Assembly: GCF_014647115.1 (NCBI RefSeq)
Contig: NZ_BMOO01000001.1
Span: 434,001-498,000, forward strand
DNA from: Halarchaeum rubridurum
GTDB lineage: Archaea; Halobacteriota; Halobacteria; Halobacteriales; Halobacteriaceae
Length of the DNA: 64,000 nucleotides
Direction of reading: 5' to 3'
How positions within the stretch are numbered: the first letter of the stretch is position 1; each line of letters begins with the position of its first letter. Made by a program: the position numbers and the translations under genes. Positions 42,528-52,897 of this stretch are shown here, one piece after another. The notes beneath the pieces are model-generated. The model made no database searches. It was not told the origin of the DNA and saw only the letters and a list, made by a program, of their open reading frames with translations.

Positions 42528-43952
42528 TTAGGCCTCCGCTTCCTCGGCGTCGTCCGCCGTCTCGGACTCCCCGCCCGCGTAGTGCTCCTCGATGAACTCC
42601 TCGTCGATACGCGAGAGTTCGTTCTTCGGGAGGATGGAGAGGATGTCCCACGCGATGTCGAGGGTGTCCTCGATGTCGCGGTTCGTGTGGAAGCCCTGGT
42701 CGACGAACTGCTCCTCGAAGGCCTCGGCGAAGTCGAGGACCTTGTTGTCGCGCTCGTCGAGCGCCTCGCGGCCGACGATGTTCACGAGGTCGCGCAGGTC
42801 CTTCCCCTCCGCGTAGGAGGCGAAGAGCTGGTCGGAGACCCCGCTGTGGTCGGCGCGCGTGACGCCCTCGCCGATACCGTCGTCCATCAGACGCGAGAGC
42901 GACGGGAGCACGTCGATGGGCGGTTCGACGCCCTGGCTGTTCAGTTCGCGGCCGAGCATGATCTGTCCCTCCGTGATGTATCCCGTGAGGTCGGGAATCG
43001 GGTGGGTGTCGTCGTCGCCCGGCATCGTGAGGATCGGAATCTGCGTGACGGAGCCGTCCTCGCCTTGCAGGCGCCCGGCGCGCTCGTAGAGCTGGGCGAG
43101 GTCCGTGTACATGTAACCCGGGTAGCCGCGGCGACCCGGCACCTCCTCGCGGGCGGCACCGATCTCGCGCAGCGCCTCACAGTAGTTCGTCATGTCCGTG
43201 AGGACGGTGAGGACGTGGTACCCCTCCTCGAAGGCGAGGTACTCGGCCGTCGTCAGCGCCATCCGCGGCGTGACCGTCCGCTCGACGGCGGGGTCGTCCG
43301 CGAGGTTGAGGAAGACGACGGAGCGCTCGAGCGCGCCGGTGCGCTCGAAGTCGTCCATAAACTCGTTGGCCTCCTCCTGCGTGATACCCATGCCGGCGAA
43401 GACGACGGCGAACTCCGTCTCTTCGCCCTCGTCTGCGACGTCCTCGGGGACGCTCGCCTGGCGGGCGATCTGGAGTGCGAGCTCGCTGTGCGGGAGCCCG
43501 GACGCGCTGAAGATCGGGAGTTTCTGGCCGCGAACGAGCGTGTTCATCCCGTCGATGGCGGAGATGCCGGTCTGGATGAACTCCTCGGGGTACTCGCGGG
43601 CGGTCGGGTTGATCGCGGCACCGACGATGCTCCGACGCTCGTCGGGGACGATGTCCGGACCGCCGTCGATGGGGTTCCCGGAGCCGTCGAGGACGCGACC
43701 GAGCAGGTCCTCCGTGACCGGGAGCTTGAGCGTCTCGCCCAGGAAGCGAACCGACGCGTCCTGACCGACACCCTCCGTTCCCTCGAAGACCTGGATGGCG
43801 ACGTAGTCCTCGGCGGTTTCGAGGACCTGGCCGCGCTTGACTTCGCCGCTCGGCGTCTCGATCTCGACGATCTCGTCGTAGCCGATGGGTTCGTCGGTCT
43901 CGACGTACACCAGCGGGCCACTTACCTCGGTGATTGTCTGGTACTCTTTCAT
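42528..43952 (-). CDS. atpB: A-type ATP synthase subunit B
   Basis: This 474-residue non-catalytic head subunit has the B-specific degenerate nucleotide loop [11 protein letters not shown] instead of a Walker A motif, and the block [21 protein letters not shown]. The start overlaps the stop of atpA by one base, showing tight coupling. The Glu/Ala tail is a haloarchaeal addition. Confidence 0.97.
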   Translation of the reverse strand: MKEYQTITEVSGPLVYVETDEPIGYDEIVEIETPSGEVKRGQVLETAEDYVAIQVFEGTEGVGQDASVRFLGETLKLPVTEDLLGRVLDGSGNPIDGGPDIVPDERRSIVGAAINPTAREYPEEFIQTGISAIDGMNTLVRGQKLPIFSASGLPHSELALQIARQASVPEDVADEGEETEFAVVFAGMGITQEEANEFMDDFERTGALERSVVFLNLADDPAVERTVTPRMALTTAEYLAFEEGYHVLTVLTDMTNYCEALREIGAAREEVPGRRGYPGYMYTDLAQLYERAGRLQGEDGSVTQIPILTMPGDDDTHPIPDLTGYITEGQIMLGRELNSQGVEPPIDVLPSLSRLMDDGIGEGVTRADHSGVSDQLFASYAEGKDLRDLVNIVGREALDERDNKVLDFAEAFEEQFVDQGFHTNRDIEDTLDIAWDILSILPKNELSRIDEEFIEEHYAGGESETADDAEEAEA

Positions 43953-45703
43953 TAGTAGAGGGCCTGCAGCTGTTCCGTGATCTCTTCTTCGAGCTCCTCG
44001 ACGTACTCCTCGTACTCCTCCTGCGTCGCGATCCGGTTGAGCCGGGGCGCGGCGTCGATGGAGGTGATCTCCTCAATGGGCGCGCCAGCCTCGAGGGCGG
44101 CGAACGCCTCGTCGTTGTACGTGTGGATCGCGGTGAGAATCTCGTAGGTCTTCTCCGGCGGGGAGAAGGTGTCGACGTCGTGGAAGGCGTCCTGCTGGAG
44201 GAAGGCCTCGCGGAGGTAGCGCGCGACGTCGAGCGTCAGGCGCTGGTCGTCGGGGAGCGCGTCGCGCCCGACGAGCTGGACGATCTCCTGGAGTTCGTCC
44301 TCCTCGTCGAGGACGTCGACGGCCCACTGACGCTCCTCCGGCCAGTCGGCCGCGACGTTGTCTTCGAACCACGGGTCGAGCTGGTCCTTGTAGAGCGAGT
44401 ACGACTCCGTCCAGTTGATGGAGGGGAAGTGTCGGGACTCGGCGAGGTCCGCGTCGAGCGCCCAGAACGTCTTCACGATACGGAGCGTGTTCTGCGTGAC
44501 CGGCTCGGAGAAGTCACCACCGGGCGGGCTGACCGCGCCCACGACGGAGACGGACCCCTCGTCGCCACGGAGCGTTTCGAAGCGCCCGGCGCGCTCGTAG
44601 AACTGCGCGAGGCGCGCGGCGAGATAGGCGGGGTAGCCGCCCTCGCCGGGCATCTCCTCCAGCCGGGAGGAAATCTCGCGCATCGCCTCCGCCCACCGCG
44701 AGGTGGAGTCGGCCATCAGCGCGACGTCGTACCCCATGTCGCGGTAGAACTCCGCGATGGTGATGCCCGTGTAGATACAGGACTCGCGGGCCGCGACCGG
44801 CATGTTCGAGGTGTTCGCGATGAGCGTCGTCCGCGCCATCAGCGGATTGCCGGACTTCGGGTCCGTGAGGTCGGGGAAGTCCTCGATGACCTCCGTCATC
44901 TCGTTCCCGCGCTCGCCACAGCCGATGTAGACGACGATGTCCGCGTCACTCCACTTCGCGAGCTGCTGCTGGGTGACGGTCTTCCCGGAGCCGAAGGGAC
45001 CCGGGATGGCGGCCGTCCCGCCCTTCGCGATGGGGAAGAGGCCGTCCTGCACGCGCTGGCCCGTGATGAGGGGCTCGGTCGGCGTGAACTTCTCCTCGGA
45101 GGGTCGGGCCTGCCGGACCGGCCACTCCTGGTGCATCGTCACTTCCTCGCCGTTGTCGAGGACGACGATGGGTTCGGTGACGGTGTGCTCGCCCTCGTTG
45201 ACCTCAACGACCTCGCCGCCCTCGAAGTCCGGGGGCACGAGGACCTTGTGCTCGATGCTGACCGTCTCGGGGACGGTCCCGACGACGTCGCCGGGTTCGA
45301 CGGTGTCGCCGACGGAGACCGTCGGGGAGAAGTCCCAGGACGCCTCCAGATCGATCCCCGGGGAGTCGACCCCGCGGTCGAGGAACGCGCCCATCTCGTC
45401 CTCGAGGACGTCGAGCGGGCGCTGCACGCCGTCGTAGATGGTGTCGAGGACCCCGGGGCCGAGGTCGACCGTCAGGGGTTCGCCCGTGTTCTCGACCGGT
45501 TGGCCCGGCGATATCCCGGAGGTCTCCTCGTACACCTGAATCGTCGTCGTCTCGCCCTCTATCTCGATGACCTCGCCCATCAGCCCTTCGTCGCCGACGT
45601 AGACGACGTCGTTCATCTGGGCGTCGAGGCCCGTGGCGGTCACGACCGGACCGCTCACGCTCGCGATTTCGCCGGTGTCTGTTACGGTGTCTGTCTGGCT
45701 CAT
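43952..45703 (-). CDS. atpA: A-type ATP synthase subunit A (catalytic)
   Basis: This 583-residue catalytic subunit has Walker A GPFGSGKT (about residue 235), the arginine region and the A-specific non-homologous insert (about residues 110-200). It contains no intein, although some archaeal atpA genes do. It lies between atpF (four-base overlap) and atpB (one-base overlap). Acidic surface residues fit a high-salt cytoplasm. Confidence 0.98.
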   Translation of the reverse strand: MSQTDTVTDTGEIASVSGPVVTATGLDAQMNDVVYVGDEGLMGEVIEIEGETTTIQVYEETSGISPGQPVENTGEPLTVDLGPGVLDTIYDGVQRPLDVLEDEMGAFLDRGVDSPGIDLEASWDFSPTVSVGDTVEPGDVVGTVPETVSIEHKVLVPPDFEGGEVVEVNEGEHTVTEPIVVLDNGEEVTMHQEWPVRQARPSEEKFTPTEPLITGQRVQDGLFPIAKGGTAAIPGPFGSGKTVTQQQLAKWSDADIVVYIGCGERGNEMTEVIEDFPDLTDPKSGNPLMARTTLIANTSNMPVAARESCIYTGITIAEFYRDMGYDVALMADSTSRWAEAMREISSRLEEMPGEGGYPAYLAARLAQFYERAGRFETLRGDEGSVSVVGAVSPPGGDFSEPVTQNTLRIVKTFWALDADLAESRHFPSINWTESYSLYKDQLDPWFEDNVAADWPEERQWAVDVLDEEDELQEIVQLVGRDALPDDQRLTLDVARYLREAFLQQDAFHDVDTFSPPEKTYEILTAIHTYNDEAFAALEAGAPIEEITSIDAAPRLNRIATQEEYEEYVEELEEEITEQLQALY

Positions 45704-46041
45704 TCGTTCGCACCTTCGTCTTGGTCCATCAGGTCGATCCCGATGGCCCGCTTTATCTGTTCGCGCATTCCACTGCTCCCACCGCCGCCACCGCCGATGG
45801 TGACGACCGTTGGTTCGACGCTCGTCTCGACCGTCTCGCGGACCTGCCGCGAGAGGTAATCGAGGTCGTCCGCGTGCATCACGACGATCCCGACATCGTC
45901 CATCGAGAGGACGTCGCTGACCGCGGCGTCGAGTTCCGCGTCTTTCTCCTCCTCGGGAACGTTCCGGAACTCGCGGACGCCCGCGAGGCGAAAGCCCGTC
46001 GTGAACTCGGCGGTGCCGACGACGGCGATCTCCTGGCTCAT
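45700..46041 (-). CDS. atpF: A-type ATP synthase subunit F
   Basis: This 113-residue subunit joins D in the rotor stalk. [18 protein letters not shown] is the Rossmann-like start, followed by [13 protein letters not shown]; the C-terminal helix follows a Gly/Ser hinge (GGGGGSS), which is unusually Gly-rich. It overlaps atpA and atpC by four bases each. Confidence 0.95.
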   Translation of the reverse strand: MSQEIAVVGTAEFTTGFRLAGVREFRNVPEEEKDAELDAAVSDVLSMDDVGIVVMHADDLDYLSRQVRETVETSVEPTVVTIGGGGGGSSGMREQIKRAIGIDLMDQDEGANE

Positions 46042-47096
46042 AGCATCACCAGTTCCTGTTCGATCTCCTCGCCGCTCAGGCCGACCTCACGACCGCGCGC
46101 GATGGCGCGGATGTTGTCGACCTCGCGCTCCTTCGCGAGGATGTACGCGAGGACGGGGCAGACCGAGAGCGGGAAGACGTGTGAGAGGTGGTCGGCGTAC
46201 CCCAAGAGCGCGGCGTCGAGCGCGTGCTCGAAGCCGATGAGGGAGTCCGCCGACTCCAGTCGTTCGAGCGCCGGACCGAGCTGGTCGCCGTAGCGGCTCT
46301 CGCGGAGCCGGGCGACGAGTTCGTCGCGGTTCTCCACGAGCGACGCGAGTTCGGACGCCTCGAAGAGTCGCCCCCCCTCGATGTAGTACTCCGAGGGGTC
46401 GATGGTCCCGCCGCTACGCGCGAGGCGGAACGCGTTGCGGATGTTGCGGAAGTCGACTTCCGCTTGCAGGAACTTCACGAACTCCCGCGTCCCGCTCTCC
46501 GTCGCCGCGTTCAGCCCGCGGAGGAGCGTGTCGTAGAACGTCCGGTCGACGGCGTTCTCCAAGGGGACGAGCGCGCCCGTCTCCTCGTAGTCGTCGAGCG
46601 CGTCGGCGAGCGGGTCGCCGAAGACGGTCTCGGCGAGCGCGTCCACGACGGACTCGACGCTCTCGCACTCCTCCAGCGTCCCGAGGAGCGCGTCGTCGAA
46701 CTCCCCGGCGCGGATGAAGTCGTCGTCGATGACGCCGGCGTCCGTCTCGGAGTAGACGCCGCGGAGCGCCGTCTTCACGTTCCACGCGTCGAACTTCCGG
46801 AGGTAGCGCGAGATGAGGTCGTACAGCGTCCCCTGTGACCACTCCAGGAGGTCGTCGAAGTGTCGCGCGAGGTTCCGGTTGAGCGCGTGCTCGACGAGGT
46901 CGACCCCGGAGTGTCTGGAGCCGAGCGCGTCGATCTCCGGGCTGTACTCGGACTCACCGAGGAACCGGGCGATCTCGCTCGGCCCCATCCGGGTGAGCGT
47001 GTCGTACTCGTCGGCGTCGAGCAGGAGCGCCCACCGCGAACGCACGCGTGCGTTCACGTACGAGTAGTTCGACGCGTCGCGGCTGATGACGTTCAT
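46038..47096 (-). CDS. atpC: A-type ATP synthase subunit C
   Basis: This 352-residue subunit links the rotor stalk to the membrane ring (the d subunit of V-ATPases). It is mostly helical, with three similar bundles and the conserved [14 protein letters not shown] start and [25 protein letters not shown] end. It overlaps atpE and atpF by four bases each. Confidence 0.95.
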   Translation of the reverse strand: MNVISRDASNYSYVNARVRSRWALLLDADEYDTLTRMGPSEIARFLGESEYSPEIDALGSRHSGVDLVEHALNRNLARHFDDLLEWSQGTLYDLISRYLRKFDAWNVKTALRGVYSETDAGVIDDDFIRAGEFDDALLGTLEECESVESVVDALAETVFGDPLADALDDYEETGALVPLENAVDRTFYDTLLRGLNAATESGTREFVKFLQAEVDFRNIRNAFRLARSGGTIDPSEYYIEGGRLFEASELASLVENRDELVARLRESRYGDQLGPALERLESADSLIGFEHALDAALLGYADHLSHVFPLSVCPVLAYILAKEREVDNIRAIARGREVGLSGEEIEQELVML

Positions 47097-47677
47097 CGGT
47101 CGTCGAACAACCGATCCGATATCTGCTTCAGTTCGTTCTCCCAGACGTCCTCAAGGACGCTGTCGAACGTGTTCTTCACGCGTACGCGTGACGTCTCGCT
47201 CTCGACGACGACGCCACCGAGGCAGTCGTACTCGCCCGCCGTCGTGACGTTCGGGCGCTCGGCGACGAGGTCGTCGACGAGCGCTTCGTCGCCGGGCGCG
47301 TAGTGGACGGCGAGCTGCTCGTCCTCGTCGAACTCCGCGAGGGAGTCGGCGAGGAGCGAGTCGGTCAGCGAGCGGCGCTTCTCTGCGTCGAGGTCGGTGA
47401 GACGCGACTCGACACGGTCACGGACGTCGTCGAGCGCCTCTCGACGGGCGCTCATCCGTTCGTGCTTGGCTTCGAGCTTCGCGCTGGAGAGTTCCTGCTC
47501 GCGCAGTTGGTCGATCTCCTGCTCGACCTCGGCTTCGGCGTCGGCGACGATCTCGTCGGCCTCCGCTTCGGCGTCGGCGACGATCTCTTCGGCTCGCTCC
47601 TCCGCCTGCTGACGGATGGCCTCGGCCCGTTCCTCGGCCTCCGTTCGGATTTCCTCCGCGACCGTTTCGAGGCTCAT
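47093..47677 (-). CDS. atpE: A-type ATP synthase subunit E
   Basis: This 194-residue peripheral stalk subunit starts with a long Glu/Ala coiled coil with near-repeats (EERAEEIVADAEAEADEIVADAEAEVE) and ends in a globular domain with GGVVVESETSRVRVKNTFDS. It pairs with subunit H. It follows atpK after six bases. Confidence 0.96.
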   Translation of the reverse strand: MSLETVAEEIRTEAEERAEAIRQQAEERAEEIVADAEAEADEIVADAEAEVEQEIDQLREQELSSAKLEAKHERMSARREALDDVRDRVESRLTDLDAEKRRSLTDSLLADSLAEFDEDEQLAVHYAPGDEALVDDLVAERPNVTTAGEYDCLGGVVVESETSRVRVKNTFDSVLEDVWENELKQISDRLFDDR

Positions 47678-47683
47678 CGTGGC

Positions 47684-47959
47684 TTAGACGATGAAGATGA
47701 CGACGATTGCGAGGATGACGAGCGTCTCCGGCAGGACCGTGAACAGCAGGCCGATACCGAAGAAGTCGCTGTCTTCCGCGATTGCGCCGACGGCGGCGGC
47801 ACCGATGCCGCCCTCCGCGATCCCCGCACCGAGTGCGGCGATACCGACGCCGAGTGCGGCACCTGCGGCGGGCGGGAAGGCGACGGTGGAGCCGGCTTCC
47901 GCGCTCTGCTGTGCGATCAGTCCGAGCATGTTGATGGCTGCGACGAGGGTTTCGTACAT
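47684..47959 (-). CDS. atpK: A-type ATP synthase subunit K (membrane rotor ring)
   Basis: This 91-residue proteolipid has two membrane helices (about residues 30-55 and 68-90). The ion-binding glutamate lies in LPETLVILAI. The N-terminal part before the first helix is longer than in bacterial c subunits. The single-hairpin form implies protons as coupling ion in haloarchaea; this is inferred from known relatives. Confidence 0.95.
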   Translation of the reverse strand: MYETLVAAINMLGLIAQQSAEAGSTVAFPPAAGAALGVGIAALGAGIAEGGIGAAAVGAIAEDSDFFGIGLLFTVLPETLVILAIVVIFIV

Positions 47960-47965
47960 TATTGG

Positions 47966-50077
47966 TTAATCCTGCGTGGTGTAGGTTCGCTGGTGGCCGA
48001 ACGGTTCGTATTTCTCCCCACCGCCTTCATAAAACTTCCCAAAGAACTCGACGTATTCCAGACGAACGGCCTGTAGACCGGCGCTGGTGACACCGAGGGC
48101 AAGCACTAAGGCGTGACCGAGGACGAAGATGACGACGCCGCCGACGACCGCCGCGATGGGGCCGTGGACGAGACCGCCGAACATCAGCGTCGCTTCGGGG
48201 TGGGTGGACTGGACGTGGCTCCAACCGTGGTTGAGCATGAAGTGGAACTCGCCGTGGGTCTGGTACGCGCCGAAGAAGAGCAGGTTGACGACGAACGCCA
48301 TTCCGCCCTTGGCGAGCATGACCGCGGCGAGACGCGTGTAGGACAGCACGTGCGTGAGGGAGTTCAGCGCGCCCTCGACGGCCCCGATGGCGCCCTCCGC
48401 GTAGATGAGGAGGGCGTAGCCGACGAGGCCGACGGCGAGGGCCGCCCAACCGACCATCGGCGAGAAGCCGGTGAAGCCGAGGGGCTGCCCGGAGAGCGAG
48501 GTGAACAGCAGTTCGGGCTTCGCGCTCTCCATGGCGCGGCTGAATATCCACACCCACAGCCCGACCATGAGGATGGCCCACGACGCGCCCTCGGTGAGCG
48601 CCTCCCACGCGCCGTGGCGGAGGCGCTTGTACGTGTCGATGGCGTACCCGAGGGTGAGGTGGAGCAGCGCGGCGAGCACGGAGACGACGAGCCAGAGGCG
48701 GGCCCACTCGCCCTCGGCGGGCATCAGGCCCTTGTGGAGCGGCGGGTGACCGGCCCAGACGTACTCGCTGATGAGGTGGAAGCCGAACACTTCCCCGTAG
48801 AGTATCCCGAAGACGACCGTCGCCAGCCCCGAGATGACGGCGACGCCGCCGAGGGCGGCGAGCGCGTCACTGTCGAGGCGCGTGTACATCAGCCAACCGA
48901 CGGCCGTGTAGAGAATCCCGTAGCCGACGTCGCCGATCATGAAGCCGTAGAAGACCGGGAACGTCAGGAACAGGATGAGGGTCGGGTCGAGGTCGAAGTA
49001 GTTCGGGCGGTTGATGACCCGGACGAGCATCTCGAAGGGTTCCGCGACCTTCGGGTTGTCCTGAACGACCGGCGGGCGGTCCGTCCGGCCGCCGTCGGCG
49101 ACGGCCTCCTGCTCGCCGTGGCCGACCTCGTGTTCCGGGGGTTCGTACGCGGCGCGTTCGAGTTCCTCGACCTCGATGCGCTCGCCGAGCGCGTCCTTCA
49201 GTGCGGAGGCGTAGGACTCGTAGTCCCGGGTGGGTATCCACCCCTCCGCGAAGAAGGCGTGTTCGGTCGTGGCGAAGCTGAGCGGCGCTTCGGCCTTCTG
49301 GACCTCGATGCTGAGCTTCTCCTCGGCCGCGAGGAGGAAGCCGGCGTGTTCGAGGCGAAGGCTCCGCAGGTCGCTCTCGACGCTCTCCAAGTCGGATTTG
49401 AGTTGCTGCTTGCGGTGTTCGAGTCGTTCGAGGTAGTCGGCGGGCGACCCCTCTTCCTCGGGGACCTCGTAGCGTTCGACGTCGAGGCCGACGAGGGCCT
49501 CCGAGAGGGCGTCCTCGGGTGCGTTCGACTCGGGGTAGGCGACGGCCGCGAAGACGTCGCCCTCGGTGTAGAGCTCGTAGGACCGGATGGAGCCGGCGTC
49601 GGCGAGCGCGTGACCGACCGCGTCGGTGTCACCCTCCCCGACGACGACGTCGAGGGTGTCGTACCCCCAGAGGAGGTCGAGGTCGATACCGAGCGACACG
49701 AACGGCTCGGCGGCGGCGATCCGCTCGTCGATGGCCTCCAGGTCGTTCTCGACGGCTGCACGCTCGTCGTCGAGTTCGTTGACCCGCTGGCGGACGCTCT
49801 CGAACTCCCCTTCGAGCGCCTCGTCGGTGACGATGCGCGCGGGGCCGGCGTCCTCCTCGGTGACGTCGAGGATGTTGATAAGCGACCGGACGGTGACGAG
49901 TTTCTCCGAGGCGGCGTCGGCACCCTCGAGGGGCGAACCGGCGTCGAACCCCTCGATGGAGCCGTCGTAGTCGGAGAGGTGGAGGACCCGCTGGTCGTGC
50001 GTCACGTCGATGACGTCCTCGACGACGTTCTTGGTGCCCGTGACGGACACCTTGCTCATCCGTTCAGGTCTGAGCAT
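47966..50077 (-). CDS. atpI: A-type ATP synthase subunit I
   Basis: This 703-residue subunit combines the proton half-channels and stator. The first 350 residues are cytoplasmic, with a coiled coil (VENDLEAIDERIAAAE). The C-terminal half has about eight helices, with the essential Arg near LSYTRLAAVMLAKGG. The start MLRPERMSKVSVTG overlaps the end of atpH by 14 bases; Met at MSKVSVT is an alternative start. Confidence 0.96.
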   Translation of the reverse strand: MLRPERMSKVSVTGTKNVVEDVIDVTHDQRVLHLSDYDGSIEGFDAGSPLEGADAASEKLVTVRSLINILDVTEEDAGPARIVTDEALEGEFESVRQRVNELDDERAAVENDLEAIDERIAAAEPFVSLGIDLDLLWGYDTLDVVVGEGDTDAVGHALADAGSIRSYELYTEGDVFAAVAYPESNAPEDALSEALVGLDVERYEVPEEEGSPADYLERLEHRKQQLKSDLESVESDLRSLRLEHAGFLLAAEEKLSIEVQKAEAPLSFATTEHAFFAEGWIPTRDYESYASALKDALGERIEVEELERAAYEPPEHEVGHGEQEAVADGGRTDRPPVVQDNPKVAEPFEMLVRVINRPNYFDLDPTLILFLTFPVFYGFMIGDVGYGILYTAVGWLMYTRLDSDALAALGGVAVISGLATVVFGILYGEVFGFHLISEYVWAGHPPLHKGLMPAEGEWARLWLVVSVLAALLHLTLGYAIDTYKRLRHGAWEALTEGASWAILMVGLWVWIFSRAMESAKPELLFTSLSGQPLGFTGFSPMVGWAALAVGLVGYALLIYAEGAIGAVEGALNSLTHVLSYTRLAAVMLAKGGMAFVVNLLFFGAYQTHGEFHFMLNHGWSHVQSTHPEATLMFGGLVHGPIAAVVGGVVIFVLGHALVLALGVTSAGLQAVRLEYVEFFGKFYEGGGEKYEPFGHQRTYTTQD

Positions 50078-50396
50078 CTACCGCCTCCTCGAACTGGCCG
50101 AGGGCGTAGTCGACGGCGTCGGATTCGTTCTCCGCCGCCGCCTCGCGGAGCCGGTCGCGCTCCGCGTGGCCCTCCTCGATGATTCGCTCGCGCTCGGCCT
50201 CGATCTGCTCGCGGGCCTCGGCGAGGCGCTCCTCCTTCAGCTCTGTTGCGTGTTCTTCGGCCTCTTGACGTATCTCGTCGGCCCGTTGCCGGGCCTCGGC
50301 GAGGCGCTCCTCGCGGGCTTGCTCGGCGTCGGCGACGATGTCGTCGGCGTCTTGCTCGGCCGTCTGAATGCGTTCTAAAACCTCTGGCCTCGGCAT
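50064..50396 (-). CDS. atpH: A-type ATP synthase subunit H
   Basis: This 110-residue subunit is a single long coiled coil rich in Glu, Ala and Arg (for example IQTAEQDADDIVADAEQAREERLAEARQRADEIRQEAEEHA). It pairs with subunit E in the peripheral stalk. It is the first gene of the H-I-K-E-C-F-A-B-D operon. Its TATA box is at 50425-50433. Confidence 0.93.
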   Translation of the reverse strand: MPRPEVLERIQTAEQDADDIVADAEQAREERLAEARQRADEIRQEAEEHATELKEERLAEAREQIEAERERIIEEGHAERDRLREAAAENESDAVDYALGQFEEAVDAQT

Positions 50397-50424
50397 GGGC
50401 TAACGGGTGGGAATTGAACGAACG

Positions 50425-50433
50425 CGTATAAGG
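50425..50433 (-). promoter_or_regulatory. atpH: TATA box of the ATP synthase operon
   Basis: On the minus strand CCTTATACG lies about 29 to 37 bases before ATG 50396. The divergent methyltransferase gene starts at 50501. Confidence 0.6.
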
Positions 50434-50500
50434 TAGTTGCGAAAGGAACGGGCGTCCGAAAGACGGGAACTTATGTTCCGCGCGGCACTACGAGTCGGGG

Positions 50501-51127
50501 ATGGGAGTCCTCGAAGACAAAGGGCGGGCCCGGCTCTTCTACCGGTACCTCTCGACGGTGTACGACCGCATCAACCCGTTCATCTGGAACGAGGAGATGC
50601 GTACGGAGGCCCTCGAGATGCTCGCGCTCGACGCCGACGACCGCGTGCTCGACGTCGGCTGTGGCACCGGCTTCGGAACCGAGGGGCTCCTCCAGCACAC
50701 GGAGCACGTCTACGGACTCGACCAGAGCGAGGGGCAACTGGAGAAGGCGTGGGCGAAGTTCGGCAAGACCGACCGCGTCGACTTCACGTTCGGCGACGCC
50801 GAGCGCCTCCCGTTCGCCGACGACAGCTTCGATGCGGTCTGGTCGTCGGGCTCCATCGAGTACTGGCCGAACCCCGTGGCGGCGCTCCGGGAGTTCCGCC
50901 GCGTCGTGAAACCCGGCGGGAAGGTGCTCGTCGTCGGCCCGAACTACCCGCGCTCGACCGTCTTCCAGAAGCTCGCGGACGCGATCATGCTCTTCTACGA
51001 CGAGGCCGAAGCCGACCGGATGTTCCGCGACGCCGGCTTCGAGGCCATCGAGCATCGGACGATGGGGCCGTCCTACAAGCCCGACGTCGCGATTACGACG
51101 CTCGCTCGCGTCCCGGACGACGGCTGA
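50501..51127 (+). CDS. SAM-dependent methyltransferase (quinone methyltransferase-like)
   Basis: This 208-residue class I methyltransferase has the SAM-binding motif VLDVGCGTGFGTEGLL, the acidic residue in YGLDQSE, FGDAERLPFADDSFDAVWS and the post-motif FRRVVKPGGKVLVVGP. The YRYLSTVYDRINPFIWNEEMR start resembles MPBQ/MSBQ-type quinone methyltransferases, so menaquinone modification is the best guess. It is divergent from the ATP synthase operon, which fits a respiratory role. Its 3' end overlaps the pilin-like gene. Confidence 0.83.
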   Translation: MGVLEDKGRARLFYRYLSTVYDRINPFIWNEEMRTEALEMLALDADDRVLDVGCGTGFGTEGLLQHTEHVYGLDQSEGQLEKAWAKFGKTDRVDFTFGDAERLPFADDSFDAVWSSGSIEYWPNPVAALREFRRVVKPGGKVLVVGPNYPRSTVFQKLADAIMLFYDEAEADRMFRDAGFEAIEHRTMGPSYKPDVAITTLARVPDDG

Positions 51128-51600
51128 GCCGGCGCGACGCGCGTCCGGACGGTGGCGAGCGGTCGGCCCGCGCGGGCGAGGCGTACCGTGAGTCGGTCGC
51201 CCGCGCGCACCCGTGGTACGTTCGTTCGGGCGACGCGGAACGTCGCGCGTTCGCCGGCGCGCCACGTCGGGTCGCTCGCGGCGTTGAACGGACCGGCCGG
51301 TGCGCCGTCGAACCCGCGTCGACCGACGAACGGTGGGGCCGGTTGGTGACGGAGCGGCCGGCCGTCGACGGTCACGGTGACGGCGAGGTCCGTCACGTCG
51401 AGCGGCGGACCGCTCCGGTACGTGAGCGCGACCGTCCCGTCCGCGGACGCGGCGAGGTCGAAGACGGCGGGCGTCGGTGCCGCGAGACCGCCGCCGGTGT
51501 CGGCGAGCGACGCCGCGACGACGCCCCCGGTGGCGACGCAGCACGCGAGGAGGAGGAGCGTTCCGACGACGGGCGCGAGCCCGCGGGCCTGAGCTGACAC
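51073..51600 (-). CDS. archaeal type IV pilin-like protein
   Basis: This 175-residue protein begins with a pilin N-domain: ARGLAPVVGTLLLLACCVATGGVVAASL, a short positive segment before a hydrophobic helix that also serves for assembly. The remainder is beta-rich, with VALTYRSGPPLDVTDLAVTV. GTG 51600 was chosen so that the helix follows nine residues from the start. It overlaps the convergent methyltransferase by 55 bases. No pilus assembly gene is nearby. Confidence 0.72.
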   Translation of the reverse strand: MSAQARGLAPVVGTLLLLACCVATGGVVAASLADTGGGLAAPTPAVFDLAASADGTVALTYRSGPPLDVTDLAVTVTVDGRPLRHQPAPPFVGRRGFDGAPAGPFNAASDPTWRAGERATFRVARTNVPRVRAGDRLTVRLARAGRPLATVRTRVAPAQPSSGTRASVVIATSGL

Positions 51601-51736
51601 GGCGTACGGTCGCGGCGCGCTCCGACAAGAACCCGCGTGAGGACGCCGGGGAGGCGCGCGCCGGTGCGGGCGCGTGTACGGCGACCTGAGGGTATGGAAA
51701 GCGTTTTGCCACCGCGGACTCCACCCGAAACTGACC

Positions 51737-52831
51737 ATGCGGCACGCCGCCCTCCTCGTGCTCGCCGTCGCCCTCCTCGCCACCGTCGTCCCCGCGGGGA
51801 CCGCCGTCGCGCAGAGCGACAGCGCCCCGAGCGACGGGGCCGTCGTCCTCGGCGCACACGTCCAATCGGACGGTGACGCCCGCTGGCAGGTCTCGGTCCG
51901 CTACGTCCTCAACGACTCCGCGGAACGGGACGGCTTCGAACGGGTCGCGAGCGACTTCGCGGCAGGCGACGTCGGCCCGTCGGTCACGCCGTTCCGCGCG
52001 GCGGCCGACGACGCGTCCGCCCGGACGAACCGAACGATGGAGATCGTCGACGTGACGCGAGACCACGGCGTCACCGAGCGCGACGACGGAACGACGGTCG
52101 GGACGCTGACGCTCGCGTTCACGTGGACGAACTTTGCGAACGTCACCGAGGACCACGTCGAGGTCGACGACGTCTTCGCCTCGGGGTGGCTCGGTGACCT
52201 CGACGCCGGCCAGACGCTCCGCGTCTACCCGCCGGACGACTACCGGGCGGAGAGCTGGCAGCCGTCCGCACAGCGCGCCGACGGGGCGCTCACCTGGCGC
52301 GGGCCCCAGACGTTCGGGGACGGCGGCCCGCAGATGGTGTTCGTCCGGGACGCCGGGCTCCCGTGGTACGTCGTCGGGGGGCTCGTCGCGCTCGCGCTCG
52401 CCGCCGGCGTCGCCGGTGCGTACGTCTGGCGGGGCTTCGGCGGCCGCGGGAGTCTCGACGTCCGGAACGGGAGAGCGACGACGGCGGACGAGTCGGCGAA
52501 GACCGAGTCACCGTCCAAACCGGGGGCCACTGGCGACGCCGGAGCCGACACGACAGCGGAGACAGGTGCGACCGACGACACCGCATCCACCCCATCCGAA
52601 GCAGCAGATGCAGAGGAGCCCGAGGAGCTGTTGAGCGACGAGGAGCGCGTCGAGCGACTCCTGCGGGAGAACGGCGGCCGGATGAAGCAGGGGGACATCG
52701 TCAGCGAGACGAAGTGGTCTGACGCGAAGGTCTCACAGCTGCTCTCCGCGATGGCCGAGGAGGGCCGCGTGGAGAAACTCCGCATCGGCCGCGAGAACCT
52801 GATTTCGCTCCCGGACACGGAGGAGCCGTGA
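51737..52831 (+). CDS. membrane-anchored winged-helix regulator
   Basis: This 364-residue protein has a signal peptide (about residues 1-26, ending AVAQ), an extracellular beta-rich domain of about 190 residues, one membrane helix (near LPWYVVGGLVALALAAGVAGAYVW), an acidic Thr/Ala/Asp linker and a C-terminal winged helix (ERVERLLRENGGRMKQGDIVSETKWSDAKVSQLLSAMAEEGRVEKLRIG). This is a one-component membrane sensor and regulator of the kind common in haloarchaea (DUF7345/DUF7343-like from memory). The signal and target genes are unknown. ATG 51737 places the signal peptide at the N-terminus. Confidence 0.82.
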   Translation: MRHAALLVLAVALLATVVPAGTAVAQSDSAPSDGAVVLGAHVQSDGDARWQVSVRYVLNDSAERDGFERVASDFAAGDVGPSVTPFRAAADDASARTNRTMEIVDVTRDHGVTERDDGTTVGTLTLAFTWTNFANVTEDHVEVDDVFASGWLGDLDAGQTLRVYPPDDYRAESWQPSAQRADGALTWRGPQTFGDGGPQMVFVRDAGLPWYVVGGLVALALAAGVAGAYVWRGFGGRGSLDVRNGRATTADESAKTESPSKPGATGDAGADTTAETGATDDTASTPSEAADAEEPEELLSDEERVERLLRENGGRMKQGDIVSETKWSDAKVSQLLSAMAEEGRVEKLRIGRENLISLPDTEEP

Positions 52832-52897
52832 CGTCACCGGGGCTCGGGCGTCCGATCCTCCGATAGCGTTTTGCGTTCGCCGGGGCTAGCCTTCCGC